From the NCBI GenBank assembly GCA_020310875.1, contig CM035414.1, positions 198,940,260-199,004,259 on the forward strand: DNA of 64,000 nucleotides, in the 5' to 3' direction. This document shows, in pieces, positions 36,000 to 47,294 of this stretch. The notes under the pieces are model-generated. The model saw only the letters and a program-made list of their open reading frames with translations, did not search any database and was not told the origin of the DNA. Position 1 is the first letter of the stretch. Each line of letters begins with the position of its first letter. This DNA comes from Ceratopteris richardii (Eukaryota > Streptophyta > Polypodiopsida > Polypodiales > Pteridaceae). Both the position numbers and the translations under genes were made by a program.

Positions 36000-37170
36000 A
36001 TGGCGTGCATAGACGAGGACTCAATAGGTTGCGCATAGCAGGAGAGAGAAACACTCGGATCTTGATAGAGAGAGGAAAATAGAGAGTCTGGAGAGAGAGG
36101 AAAGGGCGGCAACAGAGGTAAGATGGCGCTGTGTATAGCTCTCAGAAGCCGGGAGCTAGATTTGAGAGAGAGAGTTAAGGGAGATTAACGTCGATGGAAT
36201 CCGAGTTTGCCGCTTCTATAGAGAGAGAACGAGAATGATTAGTCGTCGCTCATGAGCATGCGAAGAGAGAGAAGTGGGCGCCGACAGAGATTAGCGGAAG
36301 TGTTTCCTGTAGAGAGAGACTCATAGATGCGCATCGAGAGAGAGAGAGAGAGAGATCCAAGAGTCTGAATAGGAAGATAATTCAGATTCGATTCACATAC
36401 ATAAAAGAAGTACTTCGGTGACTGACTCGCATAGACAGAGATTGGTGGCATCTGACGTACACAGAGAGTCGGCCGCATAGAGAAATCACGAGAAGAAGAG
36501 AGAGATTGGACGATTGGCTGCGCACGCCCTGTGCAGAGAGAGCGAGACATACGAAGAAGTTGGCAGCAGATAAGTGATGTCGGTGGTGACTGACGGTGCA
36601 GGAGAGATGCGAAGGGGATCATTGACCGCACCAACGGAGAGAATTACGGGCTCTGGCGGCGCCTCTTCTGTGCGCTGAGAGAGATGCGTGGAGAGAGTGC
36701 AGATGAGTTGTACGCACCGACACCGAGAGATCTTCTTGCATGCTGTGGAAAAGAGTAGAGAGATAGAAAATCGAGATGGTTTGTTGTTGCTCCGGCTGTT
36801 GATGTAGAGAGAGAGTAGATGGTGTCTGGATTCGGATGATGCATCGACTTAGAAGAGAGATGTGGCGCTCGATGTTTGGCCGCTCACGCACAGAGAATTC
36901 ATGGAGAGAAAGAAGTATCAAGTATGGGTTAACGGCGAACGTGCGGACAGGGACACAAGAGAGAGATGAGAGAGTTGGTCGGTTCGTCGGTGCGCAGGCG
37001 AATTCACGTGAGGGGTAAGGTTCCTGCGGAGATTATGGCGGTGACTCCTTGATAGTAGATATGCAAAGCATGAAGGAGAGAGACGGGGACGTCGGCTGTT
37101 GATGCGCACGCGCTGTGTGGCGGCTAATAGAAGAGAGAGAGAGAGAGGGAGAGGGAGAGATAGATGGGCA
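36000..37170. repeat. GAGAGA-rich degenerate repeat region
   Basis: Runs of AGAGAGAG of 8-20 bp recur every 30-50 bp, separated by GC-richer words such as GCGCAT and GTCGGC. The pattern looks like a diverged GA minisatellite. Reading frames here are Ser/Leu/Arg rich and on both strands, so I do not accept them as genes. Confidence 0.7.
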
Positions 37171-37310
37171 TAGTGTTTTGAGGGCAACAAATGTCGCAGC
37201 TCATGGCTTAGACATTTCAGATGCTGATCTTGTTGTGCATTATGATGTTGCGAATGACATTTGTACATCACTCTGGACGAACAGATCGTGCCGAAAAATT
37301 GGAGACTGCT
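37160..37310 (+). pseudogene. DEAD-box RNA helicase fragment (motif V region)
   Basis: The plus strand encodes VLRATNVAAHGLDISDADLV followed by VHYDVANDICTS. DEAD-box helicases carry [FV]LVATDVAARGLD-type motif V followed by V[IV]HY..P. The match covers about 32 residues. The following TNRSCRKIG is where motif VI (HR.GR.GR) would be, and it is degraded. Key changes include Asp to Asn and Arg to His within motif V. No other helicase motif is present nearby. It is a non-functional gene fragment carried in the transposon. Confidence 0.7.
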
Positions 37311-38029
37311 ATTTTAATGAATGTGGAACAACAACGTCGTAGTCTTGATTCACTTTAGCGGGAAAATTGACTAAAACAAAATCAAGTTATTCGCTATACC
37401 AATAACATCCGTTACAAGAAGATATGTGTTGAGTGATTTTATCACAAGGTATGATAAAGGTCGCAAGTCTATTGTTTTAACTCAAACAAAAGAGAAAGAA
37501 TTGATTTAATATTTTGACCTTGGTTAGCTTAATAAATCGACTTTAGTCCATTGGTTAAGTACACGTGGGAGTTGGATTCATAATAAGAGAGATGATTATA
37601 GATCCCAAAGAGAATTGGAAGTGTAGGCTTTGCCAAGAACTCCAGAAAGAGAGAGAGAAAGAAAGAAAAGAAGAAATAAGAGGAGAAGGAAAGAAGTGTT
37701 TATGACCATGCATATGTTTTTTCCCCATGTGTCTATGTGCATGAATGTCATACAATTTGAAAGAGAAAAAGAAACAAATTAAAATTCAAATATGTTTTTA
37801 TGTGCTAATGACTTTTCAAGTATGATTTATGCTTTTCAAGATGTACTAATATGTTTTGAACCCTACCCCGTGGATCTTGCTCGTGGATTGTCACCTCCAG
37901 GTTACTGCGTGATCAGAGATTACTGTGGATTTTGAAGTAAAGAGCTGCAAAGTGAGGATTTGAAGAAAAGCTTGGACCGAAGAAAAGTGAAGAAAAGATT
38001 AAATCGCAAAGACCAGAAGACAGAGATCG
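37311..38029. other. Unrecognised part of the foreign segment
   Basis: AT-rich DNA after the helicase fragment. It may include intron or 3' gene sequence, but I recognise nothing except the GTGGATTGTCACCTCCAGG phrase near 37883. Confidence 0.4.
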
Positions 38030-38037
38030 AGGGTGAC

Positions 38038-38235
38038 TTCCTGCACTGTAGAGGGAAGCCTACATCATATCCAGCCGATCCGCACTGTAGCGGCGGCATT
38101 TATTTTTATTTATCTATCCGCACTGTAGCGGACTTTCGTATCGGAGACCCGCACTGTAGCGGCGGCATTTATTTGTATTTATCTGTCCCGCACTGTAGCG
38201 GGTTTTTGTATCGCGGACCCGCACTGTAGCGGGCA
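38038..38235. repeat. CCGCACTGTAGCGG tandem repeats
   Basis: GCACTGTAG recurs at about 38041, 38089, 38120, 38150, 38190 and 38220. Most copies are flanked as CCGCACTGTAGCGG, a short palindrome-like unit. Spacing alternates between about 30 and 40 bp, with the longer spacer GGCATTTATTT.TATTTATC occurring twice. Confidence 0.9.
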
Positions 38236-38329
38236 TCACTGTATTATTGTATCATCGAGTTTGTATACACACCGACCCAGTGATTTCGAGAATCAGTGCT
38301 GTATCTGATTTGTCTCTTTCTCGACGCCT

Positions 38330-38531
38330 ACGGTCGTGTACGCACGCACATCTCGACACTTCCGAGGGGCGAGGGTCCCACGCGTACGAGGATCGCGCAC
38401 GCTCCAGAGAGCACAGGCGAGGCGCCCAGCGCGCAGACGCCGCTCGCAGGACAGCGGGGACGGCGCACCAGAGCGGGGCCTGATCCAACCCCACGCGCCG
38501 GCTTCCCGCCACGACCTCCTTCTTCCCGACA
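38330..38531. other. GC-rich patch at the end of the foreign segment
   Basis: A ~200-bp stretch is strongly GC-rich (for example GGCGCCCAGCGCGCAGACGC) in an otherwise AT-rich window. Several overlapping frames are open on both strands, as expected for GC-rich DNA. I recognise no protein. It could be part of a captured exon or a 5' untranslated region. Confidence 0.5.
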
Positions 38532-39293
38532 GCGGTGTGGTAGTTTCATGGGAGCATTTGCGATGAGGTAATTTATTTATAAACTTGGTTTTTACTTGTT
38601 GTTTGTAATTTTCATGTGAATTTATCTCATTCCAGTAATGTTCTTTGTTGCAGGACTATTGATATGGAACCTTCTTTGCATGTGTATGGTAGTGGACGAC
38701 CAATATTTTGTATTTGATTTCCATATGGCAATACATTGCTTTGCCACATTTTGTAAAAGCATCATATATGACAGTGGTTTGCCACACTCTTGTACATGCT
38801 TCATTATTGAAATATAGAACTTCTTTTGTAAATGGTTCATTGTTCATTCTAATTATCTCTTTTGTTTCCAATAATACTCTGTTTCATGAAATCATATTTC
38901 GGTTGTCATTAGAGTACACATCACATGTACTCAGTTTTTTTTCGGCAGAGTGTATTGTCTTTTGTTAAGCAATATCATGGTAATGTTGCTGTAGCAATAG
39001 AGAAAACATTCTGCCCAAAAAAAAATTTGCAGGTATGGTCGTCGATATACGCGACTGTACTCCCAGAAGTGTCATCGGAATAATCGTCGATACACCCAGC
39101 AGGCTTCGGTATAGGCGACGGTACCTCCAGCAGAAGCGTCGGTACAAGTGTCGGTATTTCTTATGCATATACCGACGCCTATACCGACATTTATACCGAG
39201 GCTTTGGTACCGACGCGCACACCGATTTTTACATCGGCGTCGCGTTCATTTTCCTCGGTAAAAACCTCGGTATACCATCGATCTGTTGTAGTG
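38532..39293 (+). mobile_element. 3' region of CACTA copy 2: last exon end, hairpin, array, TIR
   Basis: It resumes the match to copy 1 with the TNPA tail (SWEHLR and a GATGAG/GTAATT donor), the degenerate tandem array, the hairpin (38935-39025) and the CGTCGGTAT array, ending in the TIR at 39275-39293. Identity to 6474-7246 is high, with small indels such as the GACTGTACTCCCAGAAG variant. Confidence 0.88.
38935..39025. repeat. Inverted-repeat hairpin in CACTA copy 2
   Basis: T-run, CGGCAGAGTGTATTGTC, TTTTGTTAAGCAATAT on the left pairs with ATGTTGCTGTAGCAATAG, AGAAAACATTCTGCC and an A-run on the right. It is the same structure as in copy 1. Confidence 0.85.
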
Positions 39294-39399
39294 GTTCAAG
39301 TCAAACCTGATAGTATCCTCATCTCATTTTTCTTATTGTACACATGTGATCACTTTTGAGTAGGTCTAGCATCATGTATCGAGTTTTATATAGAGTCAC

Positions 39400-40490
39400 C
39401 CAAGTACTTAATGATTGTGGTTGCATAATGAATTCGATATGTTAACATAATTCACTATAAAAAGGAAGCACTTTTATGTTTCAAATAAAAATGATCCTCT
39501 AACTAGAAAAGGTAGATGCTAAAACCAAGAATTGTGTAGACATCCTTATGTATGCCTAGCATCAAACGAGGATGATGTCAACAATACTCATAGAACTAGA
39601 TTGGCAACACACACATCATATATAAGATTCCTTAATATGATGTCAAGATCCTTAACAGTCTTACTAATCATTCTCAAACAATATTTGATTAATCTTAATG
39701 GTAACTACAAATGTTTCAAATCATGTAGTTTCTACCATTGCCATTCATATAAACCCACGTGCATCATATATCCAGATGCTCTTATATATTTATATTCACT
39801 CTCTATATAAAGCATTCACTAATATTATTACTAAGATAACTTTAGTGATGATATCTATATTAAAACATGTTCTTATTAAAGATAACTTCCTTGATGATAT
39901 GGTTGAGCAGGAGATTGATGATATTGGACAAGCTTCACACAAAGGCTGATGAGGATGAACACCCCAATTTGATAGGTAGATCCTTAAGTGCAACTTTGAC
40001 AACATCCTTTCAATTGCTAAGATCCAATTGATATGTGCTACAAACATAATCCACAAAATCATCACTCCTTCACAAAGAACGAAGGGCATTAACTTGCCCA
40101 TTCCTACTGCCCTGTATTTGGTTCATGACGAGTCGTGTTTTACTATAGATCACGAGACCCTCACAGTTGTTATGAAGGATATCATACCTTCAAAAAGGAA
40201 GTTAGCACACTGAAGCACATCTTTAACAAGATCAGCATGTACAAGTGTGCATGTTCCACCTCAAAGGAGAACAAGGAAAGTCATTTTGTCAACCCCATAC
40301 TCAAGCCTATATAATTTTAAAGGTAGATCCTCTACTACAACTTTGGCAAAATCCTTTTGATTGCTAAGATCCACTTGATATTTTCTGTTAACATAATCCA
40401 CAGAATCACCACTCCTTAACAAAAAATGAAAGGAATTAACAGATATGAGTAGAGGAGGCGTATATATATCTTCCTGGATTAGTTGCATTG
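39400..40490 (-). pseudogene. LRAT C-terminal fragment in inverted orientation (copies F and G)
   Basis: Read on the minus strand, 40488-40261 encodes FHFLLRSGDSVDYVNRKYQV, then DLSNQKDFAKVVVEDLPLKL, directly fused to YRLEYGVDKMTF, so a C-terminal piece precedes a more N-terminal piece. From about 40260 down to 39950 a second copy reads GGTCTLVH.D-like text, HNNCEGLVIYSKTRL, and, with frame changes, the C-terminal tail. 39500-39950 is its 3' flank and matches 19680-20200 and 24000-24100 in reverse. The order shows rearrangement. It lies just outside the right end of CACTA copy 2. Confidence 0.65.
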
Positions 40491-41343
40491 TCCGACTTGG
40501 AGGGATGTGATATAATCATTTCATGGGATTTGTTTCATTTTATGAATGTGATTTGTTTTGCGACTTCCGAAATGGTTTGATCCCTCATGGAATGTGTATG
40601 TTAGTGGTGTGCCACAATTTTGTATTTGGCTCGTATATGGCAGTGGTCCATTAAAATTTTGTATTTGTTTCCTATATGAGAGCTGTTGCCACATTTTGTA
40701 GTTGGCTCATATATGGTAGTGGTTTGCCACCCTTTTGTAGAGGGCTCATTGATGAAATATATATCTCTTTTATACATGGCTCATTTATGGAGCCTCTCTT
40801 TTGTATATGGTTCATGGCTAATTTTTCTCATCTCTTTTATGTTCATGTGTTTTGTTTTTATCAAATCATGTTTTGGTTGCAAATCATGTAAACCCAAAAT
40901 TGGCAAGCACTAGATTACATGTTATATGTACTCAATTTCTTCTTGGGCATAGTGTATTGTCTTTTGCTACACAATAGCATGGAAATTCTAATTTGGCAAG
41001 AGACAACACACTCTGCCCAAAAAATATTTTTGTTAGATATGGTCGTCAGTATAGGTGATGGTATGAGCCTCGGTATGTCCAAGCATATACCAATGCCTAT
41101 ATTGATGGTTTTTCCCAGGGACTTATGAATGCTTATAGTGGTGAATGAATACCGATGTGCATACCATGGAGTATACGGATGCCACTAGGGAATTACCTAT
41201 GCGTATATCAATGCACATAATGATGTCTTTACTAATGTTTTGTACTAGCATGCATACCTGCACCTATATTGATGCCAAGTCAATAATATACCTGTGTATT
41301 TGAATCAGTATAGGGGCTCCAATACCCCTCATATGTTGTAGTG
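40455..41343 (+). mobile_element. CACTA 3' end, copy 4, with TIR
   Basis: It opens with CTTCCTGGATTAGTTGCATT, matching the LHGLVAL part of the last TNPA exon at 24166. The degenerate array (40600-40830), hairpin (40939-41031) and diverged subterminal motifs follow. The right terminus read inward is CACTACAACATATGAGGGG (41325-41343), identical over 19 bp to the left terminus of copy 2 at 27073. The bases outside are ACT. The matching left end of this element was not found. Confidence 0.78.
40939..41031. repeat. Inverted-repeat hairpin in CACTA copy 4
   Basis: The left arm TTGGGCATAGTGTATTGTC, TTTTGCTACACAATAGCAT pairs with AATTTGGCAAGAGACAAC, ACACTCTGCCCAA. It is very close to the hairpin at 24743-24828. 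Confidence 0.78.
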
Positions 41344-41479
41344 ACTATACTCTACTTCAACCAAAGAGAGAAAACTTCAATTGAAGAATGAAAAAAAATT
41401 TTGAGGAAGACTCCTAGTAGCATCATAAATGATTAAATTCCAAAGATTAAAAAAGTAAGTGACGAGATGAGTATTTGAG

Positions 41480-42720
41480 GATGAAATGCAAAGGGGCATG
41501 GATGCCCGAAGATGTTTTGCAGGTAATAGAAGAGGTACAGGAAGAAACTTAGTCAGAGGCGTAGGAGTTCATGGAAGAGGTTCAAATGGAGACTTTGATC
41601 AAGGCCAAGGGAACAATGTCTCTTCATCACGAGAAAGAGGAAAGTTTAAAGGAAGAGTAGGAAGGAATCCCAAACTCGAGACAACAACAACAACTCAGAA
41701 GGATGCTACATTTGTGCCAAGTATTGAGACTATGCAAAGGATTGTTATCAATAATTTATCATAAAAGCGCAAGGTAATTATGCATCTACTTCAAATAAGG
41801 ATGACAATATGCAAGTTATTATGTAGAAAAGTAATTACAAAACACAAGGGTCAATCATAAGAGACAATGATAGTGGATGTAGTAGTAACATGAGATGCAA
41901 CATGGAATTCTTCTCAAATATGCATATACCTTCAACAAATGGGCATGTGAAGATAGATGACGGTAGTTGCCATGCTATAACAAATATACGTTATGTAAGG
42001 GTGGATGGTTCTCATTATGCTAAGTGTTTCAAGGATGCTCTTCATGTTCTCGCAAACAAAGAGCCTTGTTTTTGTGGAACATAGGATTCAAAGAGGACTG
42101 CAAGTAAAATTCAACCACAAGGGATGCTTTGAAGGAGACCCTAAATAAGGGTGGAGATTGGTTAACAACACAAAAGGAGGGAAGGCTATTCACACTAGAT
42201 GTCAATCCAAACTTCAACCAAACTACCCACTTCACCTATGGAAGAAGGAAGGTGGCAAAATTGGAACTTTCGCATAAATGCTATGGACAAATGGATATCG
42301 AGAGGTTGAAAAATATGGAGAAGAAGGTATTACTACTTATATTACCAAAACATTATAATCAAAGTCTCAAGAACGTGTGTGAAGCTTTTCAATTGAGTAA
42401 GCAAACAAGGCTACCTTATAAGAGAGATGTTTGGGGGCCAACAAAGGAGAGATCCATTGGACTAAATAGGTACTTTGTAACCCTCATTGATGATTGCACA
42501 AGGTTGACTTCGCTTTATAGCATGAATCATAAATCATATGTATTCTATTACTTCAAAAAGATCAAAGATATTGTAGAGAAGGAGCGTGATGTATACATAA
42601 AATTTCTAAGGTATGATGGGGGGGATACTTCTCTCATGATTTCTCTGTTTTCTTCGACTCAAATGTCATCGAAAAACAACTCACATGCAGGTACACACAA
42701 AAAAGGAATGATGTAGCAAA
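41480..42720 (+). pseudogene. Ty1/copia gag-protease-integrase remnant
   Basis: Arg/Gly-rich gag text (41486-41764) is followed by DNDSGCSSNM (about 41868), a possible protease site, then a GAG-pre-integrase-like stretch. The start of integrase is clear (RDVWGPTKERSIGLNRYFV, TLIDDCTRLTSLYSM, FLRYDGGDTSLM). The usual LRSDGGGE second-Asp block is recognisable but altered. The text ends at about 42716 before the catalytic Glu. RT and RNase H are absent. It belongs to a different copia lineage from the element at 53244, as the gag and protease differ. Confidence 0.65.
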
Positions 42721-43230
42721 AGTAAAAAATATGAATTCTTGTGTGGAGACAGTTCAAGCACCACTTTATATTTAGAAATTAAGAAAATTCTTGTGGTATC
42801 TTAATCCCAAGGATTTCGTCAACCCTATTACCATTGTTCCTTTTAGTACCCTTCCGATAGGGCACTCCTTCTTCCATTTGTGCTTTTCCTTAAAAGGGAC
42901 TAACACTTATTCTTGACTCTATAGCTTTGGGGTATGATCTCAAATCGTACCGAGCTTCTTTCGCATTGGTACTATAGGTCCTTGCCTTCGTAAAATTTCT
43001 AGACAATCGTTTTAAGCCCTTTGGAGGCTCTCCTTTTTTGCTAGAAAACTTTGAGAGATCGGGAACCAAATGTAACCATTTTGTCTACTTTTGCTGCCCA
43101 CTTGTAATGGTTACTAACGACATAGTGTTTTCCCATCTGATTCCAAGCTCACTGAAGGGATACCACTAAGGAAGATCCCTTAGGGTAGATTGGGATGGAT
43201 GAAAATAGACAAATGAGGAATTTCGAACCT
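42721..43230. repeat. Dispersed repeat, upstream part
   Basis: From 42941 (CAAATCGTACCGAGCTTC) this region repeats at 43929-44200 with two short deletions in the second copy. 42721-42940 has no recognised content. Confidence 0.7.
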
Positions 43231-43927
43231 TGCCATGTTGCACTTTACAACATGTGGTTACATATCTTCTTGCAAATAAAATTTGGACACAATTCCCTAT
43301 GGTTTATCCGAGCTTTAATATGCGTGTGATCTTCTTAGTCATACCTTCCACATCCAAAATTCCAATTTCACACACCTCCTTAGGCGTGCAGCTATCCCAT
43401 TTGATTATAGGAATTCCTCACAAGTTGGGGTTACCCATCCATAGAAATTTATATTAATTCTATTCATTTAATTATCTCAACATTGGTTGGTTTCAAATAA
43501 TCAAGAAAATAGATGATGGAGAAAATTAAGAATGTATTGATCACCGTCGTTCTATCCACGATATTTAATGGCAAAATTTTCTCGTATTGAAGTTTCAAGT
43601 CCAATTTATTGAGAACTTTGTCCCACTTCTATCTCAAAGAGTTCAAATTACCCTACCACGTGACCACTTCTAAGGAAAACAAGTCTTGGTAACCTTGCTC
43701 ATGGATAAACTAGAGACGCGATTAAGATGTGGTTCATGAGGTAGATTTAGATGAAACATTTCGAATATTAAGGTAGACCAGAAGATGCATGTGCATGAAC
43801 AAATATTAGAGATACCTCCTGCCTCATTTTGAATCAAGGCATTATTTTCATCCACAAACATTCACAGTGTCAGGGGAGCACTAGATTGTGCTCTCTGACT
43901 TCACTAGACAGGATTGTGCTCTCTGAC
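43231..43927. repeat. Dispersed repeat, copy R2
   Basis: Near-identical to 1435-2095 and 44180-44875. It ends soon after GTGTCAGGGGAGCACTAG. With its upstream part it forms the first unit of a ~0.99-kb direct tandem duplication. Confidence 0.85.
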
Positions 43928-45128
43928 TCAAATCGTACCGAGCTTCTTTCGCAAAATTTCTAGACAATCGTTTTTGGAGGCTCTCCTTTTTTGCTAGAAA
44001 ACTTTGAGAGATCGGGAACCAAATGTAACCATTTTATCTACTTTTGCTGCCCACTTGTAATGGTTACTAACCACATAGTGTTTTCCCATCTGATTCCAAG
44101 CTCACTGAAGGGATACCACTAAGGAAGATCCCTTAGGGTAGATTGGGATGGATGAAAATAGACAAATGAGGAATTTCGGACCTTGCCACCTTGCTGCAAT
44201 TAACAACATGTGGTTATATATCTTCTTGCAAAATAAAATTTGGACATAATTCCCTATGGTTTATCCGAGCTTTTATATGCGTGTGATCTTCTTAGTCATA
44301 CCTTCCACATCCATAATTCCAATTTCACACACTTCCTTAGGCGTGCAGCCATCCCATTTGATTATAGGAATTCCTCTCAAGTTGGGGTTACCCATCCATT
44401 GAAATTTATATTAATTCTATTCATTTAATTATTTCAACATTGGTTGGTTTCAAATAATCAAGAAAATAGATGATGGAGAACATTAACAATGTATTGATCA
44501 CCGTCGTTCTATCCACAATATTTAATGGCAAAATTTTCTCGTATTGAAGTTTCAAGTCCAATTTATTGAGAACTTTGTCCCACTTCTATCTCAAAGAGTT
44601 CAAATTACCCTACCACGTGACCACTTCAAAGGAAACCAAGTCTTGGTAACCTTGTTCATGGATAAACTAGAGAGGCGATTAAGATGTGGTTCATGAGGTA
44701 AATTTAGATGAAACATTTCGAATATTGAGGTAGACCAGAAGATGCATGTGCATGAACAAATATTAGAGATACCTCCCACCTCATTTTGAATCAAGGCATT
44801 ATTTTCATCCACAAACATTCATAGTGTCAGGGGAGCACTAGATTGTGCTCTCTGACTTCACTAGACAAGATCTTGAAAACACACTTATGATTACAAGAAC
44901 ACCAACATAGGGAAAACGATACAAGAAGACGTAGCTGATACAAGATGTCCCAGAACCTGGAACCCATACGTATGGAAAACTAGAATAGAGATGATACAGG
45001 AGATCCCACAACCCGGTGTCGTCGAGATTTTCTCTCCTCTCCCACTTGTGAAGGCCTACAAAAAACATATTTGGTGAAGGTAGCCGGAATTCCCCAAGAA
45101 GTCCAGGATGCATCAAGGATGTCAAAGG
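43928..45128. repeat. Dispersed repeat, copy R3 with upstream part
   Basis: Second unit of the tandem duplication, extending about 250 bp further than R2 (to GGAATTCCCCAAGAAGTCC and GATGCATCAAGGATG), as R1 does. Between units R2 and R3, GATTGTGCTCTCTGACT is repeated at the join (43889 and 43914), a likely recombination point. Confidence 0.85.
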
Positions 45129-47294
45129 AAGCTCACATACAAAGTTTCAAAGAAATCAAGAAAGTCCATGGTAGAGGTCAAAGCTGGTCAAAGTTGGGAA
45201 ATTAGGGCAAAACTCTCATTGTCACCAAATTAGATGAAAATTCATATACTTGTAAAGCTTGTCAAAGGTAGTCTATAGCCCAAATTTCAGCAAAAAATGG
45301 ATTTTGAAGCACATTGATATGCTATGTTCATTTTGTAAAAATGTAATTTTTCTAGTTTGACCCTACTAATTCTTGTATAGAAATTTATGTTCGCCATATG
45401 GTTTGGCATGTATAAAGACCATATGTGGATACATATTTGTACAAAGTTTCAAGGCTATCAGAGCTTCCTAAAGATAACTTTATGTTAGCCATATGGTTTG
45501 GCATGTATAAAGACCATATGTGGCTACATATTTGTACAAAGTTTCAAGGCTAGCAGAGCTTCCAAATGTAGATAAACTTGTACAAGGAAGATTCAGATGG
45601 AAGTTTTTTTTGCATATTCCTGAAGGAGTTCTTTGGAAACATAGTCCTACAAAGTTTCATCTTCATCAAAGCCTATTTGGAGGGTCAAAGAGCACAAAGT
45701 CCGGTTTTCAGGATCATCGCAGTTTTCTAGTTCAAGCAAATTGAAGGGTTGAAGGGCTACCACATGGCGAAAGCTGATTGAGCCATGTTGTATGGTCAAG
45801 ATGAGCTCATATTCAAGGGTGGAGATGCACTTATGCTTAAAGCAAGGAGGATCCACGAGTTTTTCCATAAAAGAAGACTTTTTTGACAATCAAAGATCAA
45901 TAATGCAGCTTTTCTCCAAAAATAGTGGCTTATCTTATCCAAAATGATGTCAGCACTGATCCGACCGTCCACATCATCCCTAGATCCAATGGTGGAGAAT
46001 GAAGGTGCCTAAATTTCACTCCTTTACACTAGATTTGATAGAAAGAACAATTCCAAGCCATTGATTTGATTAATCAAATGGTTGTAATCGAAAGTAGTGA
46101 TCCTAGAGTTGAGAGTTGATTTCTCTAGATCTAGGGGCCCAAATTCATTCAAAAAACTACATAAACCCCCCTCCAAATTCCTAAAGCATCATTCTTAGGC
46201 ATCCATAGGGCTCTTGCTAGCTTACGGTTTCCTTGAGACGATCACCCTCGGTTGAGCGAGTGAGGATCCAAGGTGAGCTAGTATGAGTATAGTACCTAGT
46301 TTCAAATTTAAGTTAGAATTCCAATCCAGGATAGGCTCTTGAAACCAGCATCTCTATCTTGACTCACCCTCGCTGGAGCATGTGAGTGAGTTAGAGCTGG
46401 TTTTAATGAGTCTTAGACTTCTTTAGTTAGACGTTACGAGCCTAGATATACATAGGGTCAACGAAGTGGAACTCGCCTTCTTACATGTGACATTCGGTTG
46501 AACTGTCATGGTTTGAAGGTCGGAACCGCCTTTGATCAGTAGACTGCTTAGCTTGACATATCAGGACAATCTTATACATGTATCTTAATTCAAATCCTTT
46601 TAATTCATGTCACTTATCACTTGTCTCTTGTCTCCTTACTCAGTCTCTTAAGTATTTTTACATGTCTTCTATTTTCTTCTATGTGTGAGAAGGCTCCGGA
46701 GTATTGCGTTGAACCAGTGAGGATGTTTCATTGAGCTTGTGAGTAAACTCTATCTTCATAATTCACTTGCATGCATATAATCCATATATACCCATACATA
46801 TTGATTAGTTTCTGAAAGTGTATAAGAAGCTCCAATATTGGACCATTCTTCCTTTCAAAACTCATTTATGTGTAAGGATTCCATCTATTCTCGTCATGCA
46901 TACATATCATCCAAAGAAGACTATGTATATGGATTAGAATTAGGAAGTGTTTAAAAAGCTCCTTCAATGGACCATCCTTCCTTCCAAATTTGATTCGTGT
47001 GTATGGTTCTCTTTCATTCTTATCATTCATGTTCATCAATCTAACTTGCACTCCTACATTCCCATTCCCATAATCATTTCAACATCTCTCTCTTCTCCAT
47101 ACTCAACATTAATTTCACTTTCATGTCCTTAAACCTTCTAACATTCATTAGCTTCATACACCCTGTGTGTGCCATGACCGGACCCGATCCACCCGGATTG
47201 CGATCACCTCCACATTTGAACCTGACGTGAAACGCTTCGTGGCATTTGCTTCTGATCTTGTTGGGAGGTTGTGATCCATATCCTTTGTTTCATC
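45129..47294. other. Probable 5' LTR/leader zone of the gypsy element, boundaries not found
   Basis: No gene recognised. It lies directly upstream of a gypsy gag. It has a 95-bp tandem duplication and, at 46815-47040, two degenerate ~120-bp units sharing AAGCTCC, TGGACCAT.CTTCCTT and CAT.CATTC. I could not find a standard primer-binding site or a TG...CA pair, and no second LTR is in the window because the element's 3' end is interrupted. Confidence 0.4.
45386..45563. repeat. 95-bp tandem duplication
   Basis: TATGTT.GCCATATGGTTTGG with the following GCATGTATAAAGACCATATG stands at 45386 and again at 45481. Copies match to CAGAGCTTCC with three or four changes. Confidence 0.95.

Larger units (their letters stand above)
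35108..38531. other. 3.4-kb foreign segment inside CACTA copy 2
   Basis: Copy 1 and copy 2 match up to CCAACACGAAC (6414 / 35107) and again from GCGGTG (6474 / 38532). Copy 2 has 3.4 kb here in place of 59 bp in copy 1. The segment differs in composition from its surroundings: purine-rich GAGAGA text at 36000-37170, a DEAD-box helicase fragment at 37160-37310, tandem CCGCACTGTAGCGG units and a GC-rich end. A ~35-nt phrase (GTGGATTGTC.CCTCCAGGT and upstream CC.GTGGATCT) occurs at 35712-35747 and again at 37866-37901. The start GTAGGGACGCGGTGTCGGGA looks LTR-like, but no second copy exists. Confidence 0.75.

Noticed and set aside
36236..37271. Ser/Leu-rich minus-strand frames of 100-131 codons
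   Set aside because: They follow the AGAGAG blocks (CTCTCT on this strand) and show no conserved domain.
38038..38235. CRISPR-like regular repeats
   Set aside because: Units are short and partly palindromic, with repeated rather than unique spacers, in a plant nuclear context with no cas genes.
35115..38531. A complete LTR retrotransposon in CACTA copy 2
   Set aside because: The start looks LTR-like, but no second LTR, primer site, pol gene or target duplication is present, and 59 bp of the host element are lost.
38252..38571. Several 70-90-codon frames in the GC-rich patch
   Set aside because: GC-rich DNA is open by chance in many frames; frames overlap on both strands and none has a known domain. 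The last residues belong to the CACTA TNPA exon.
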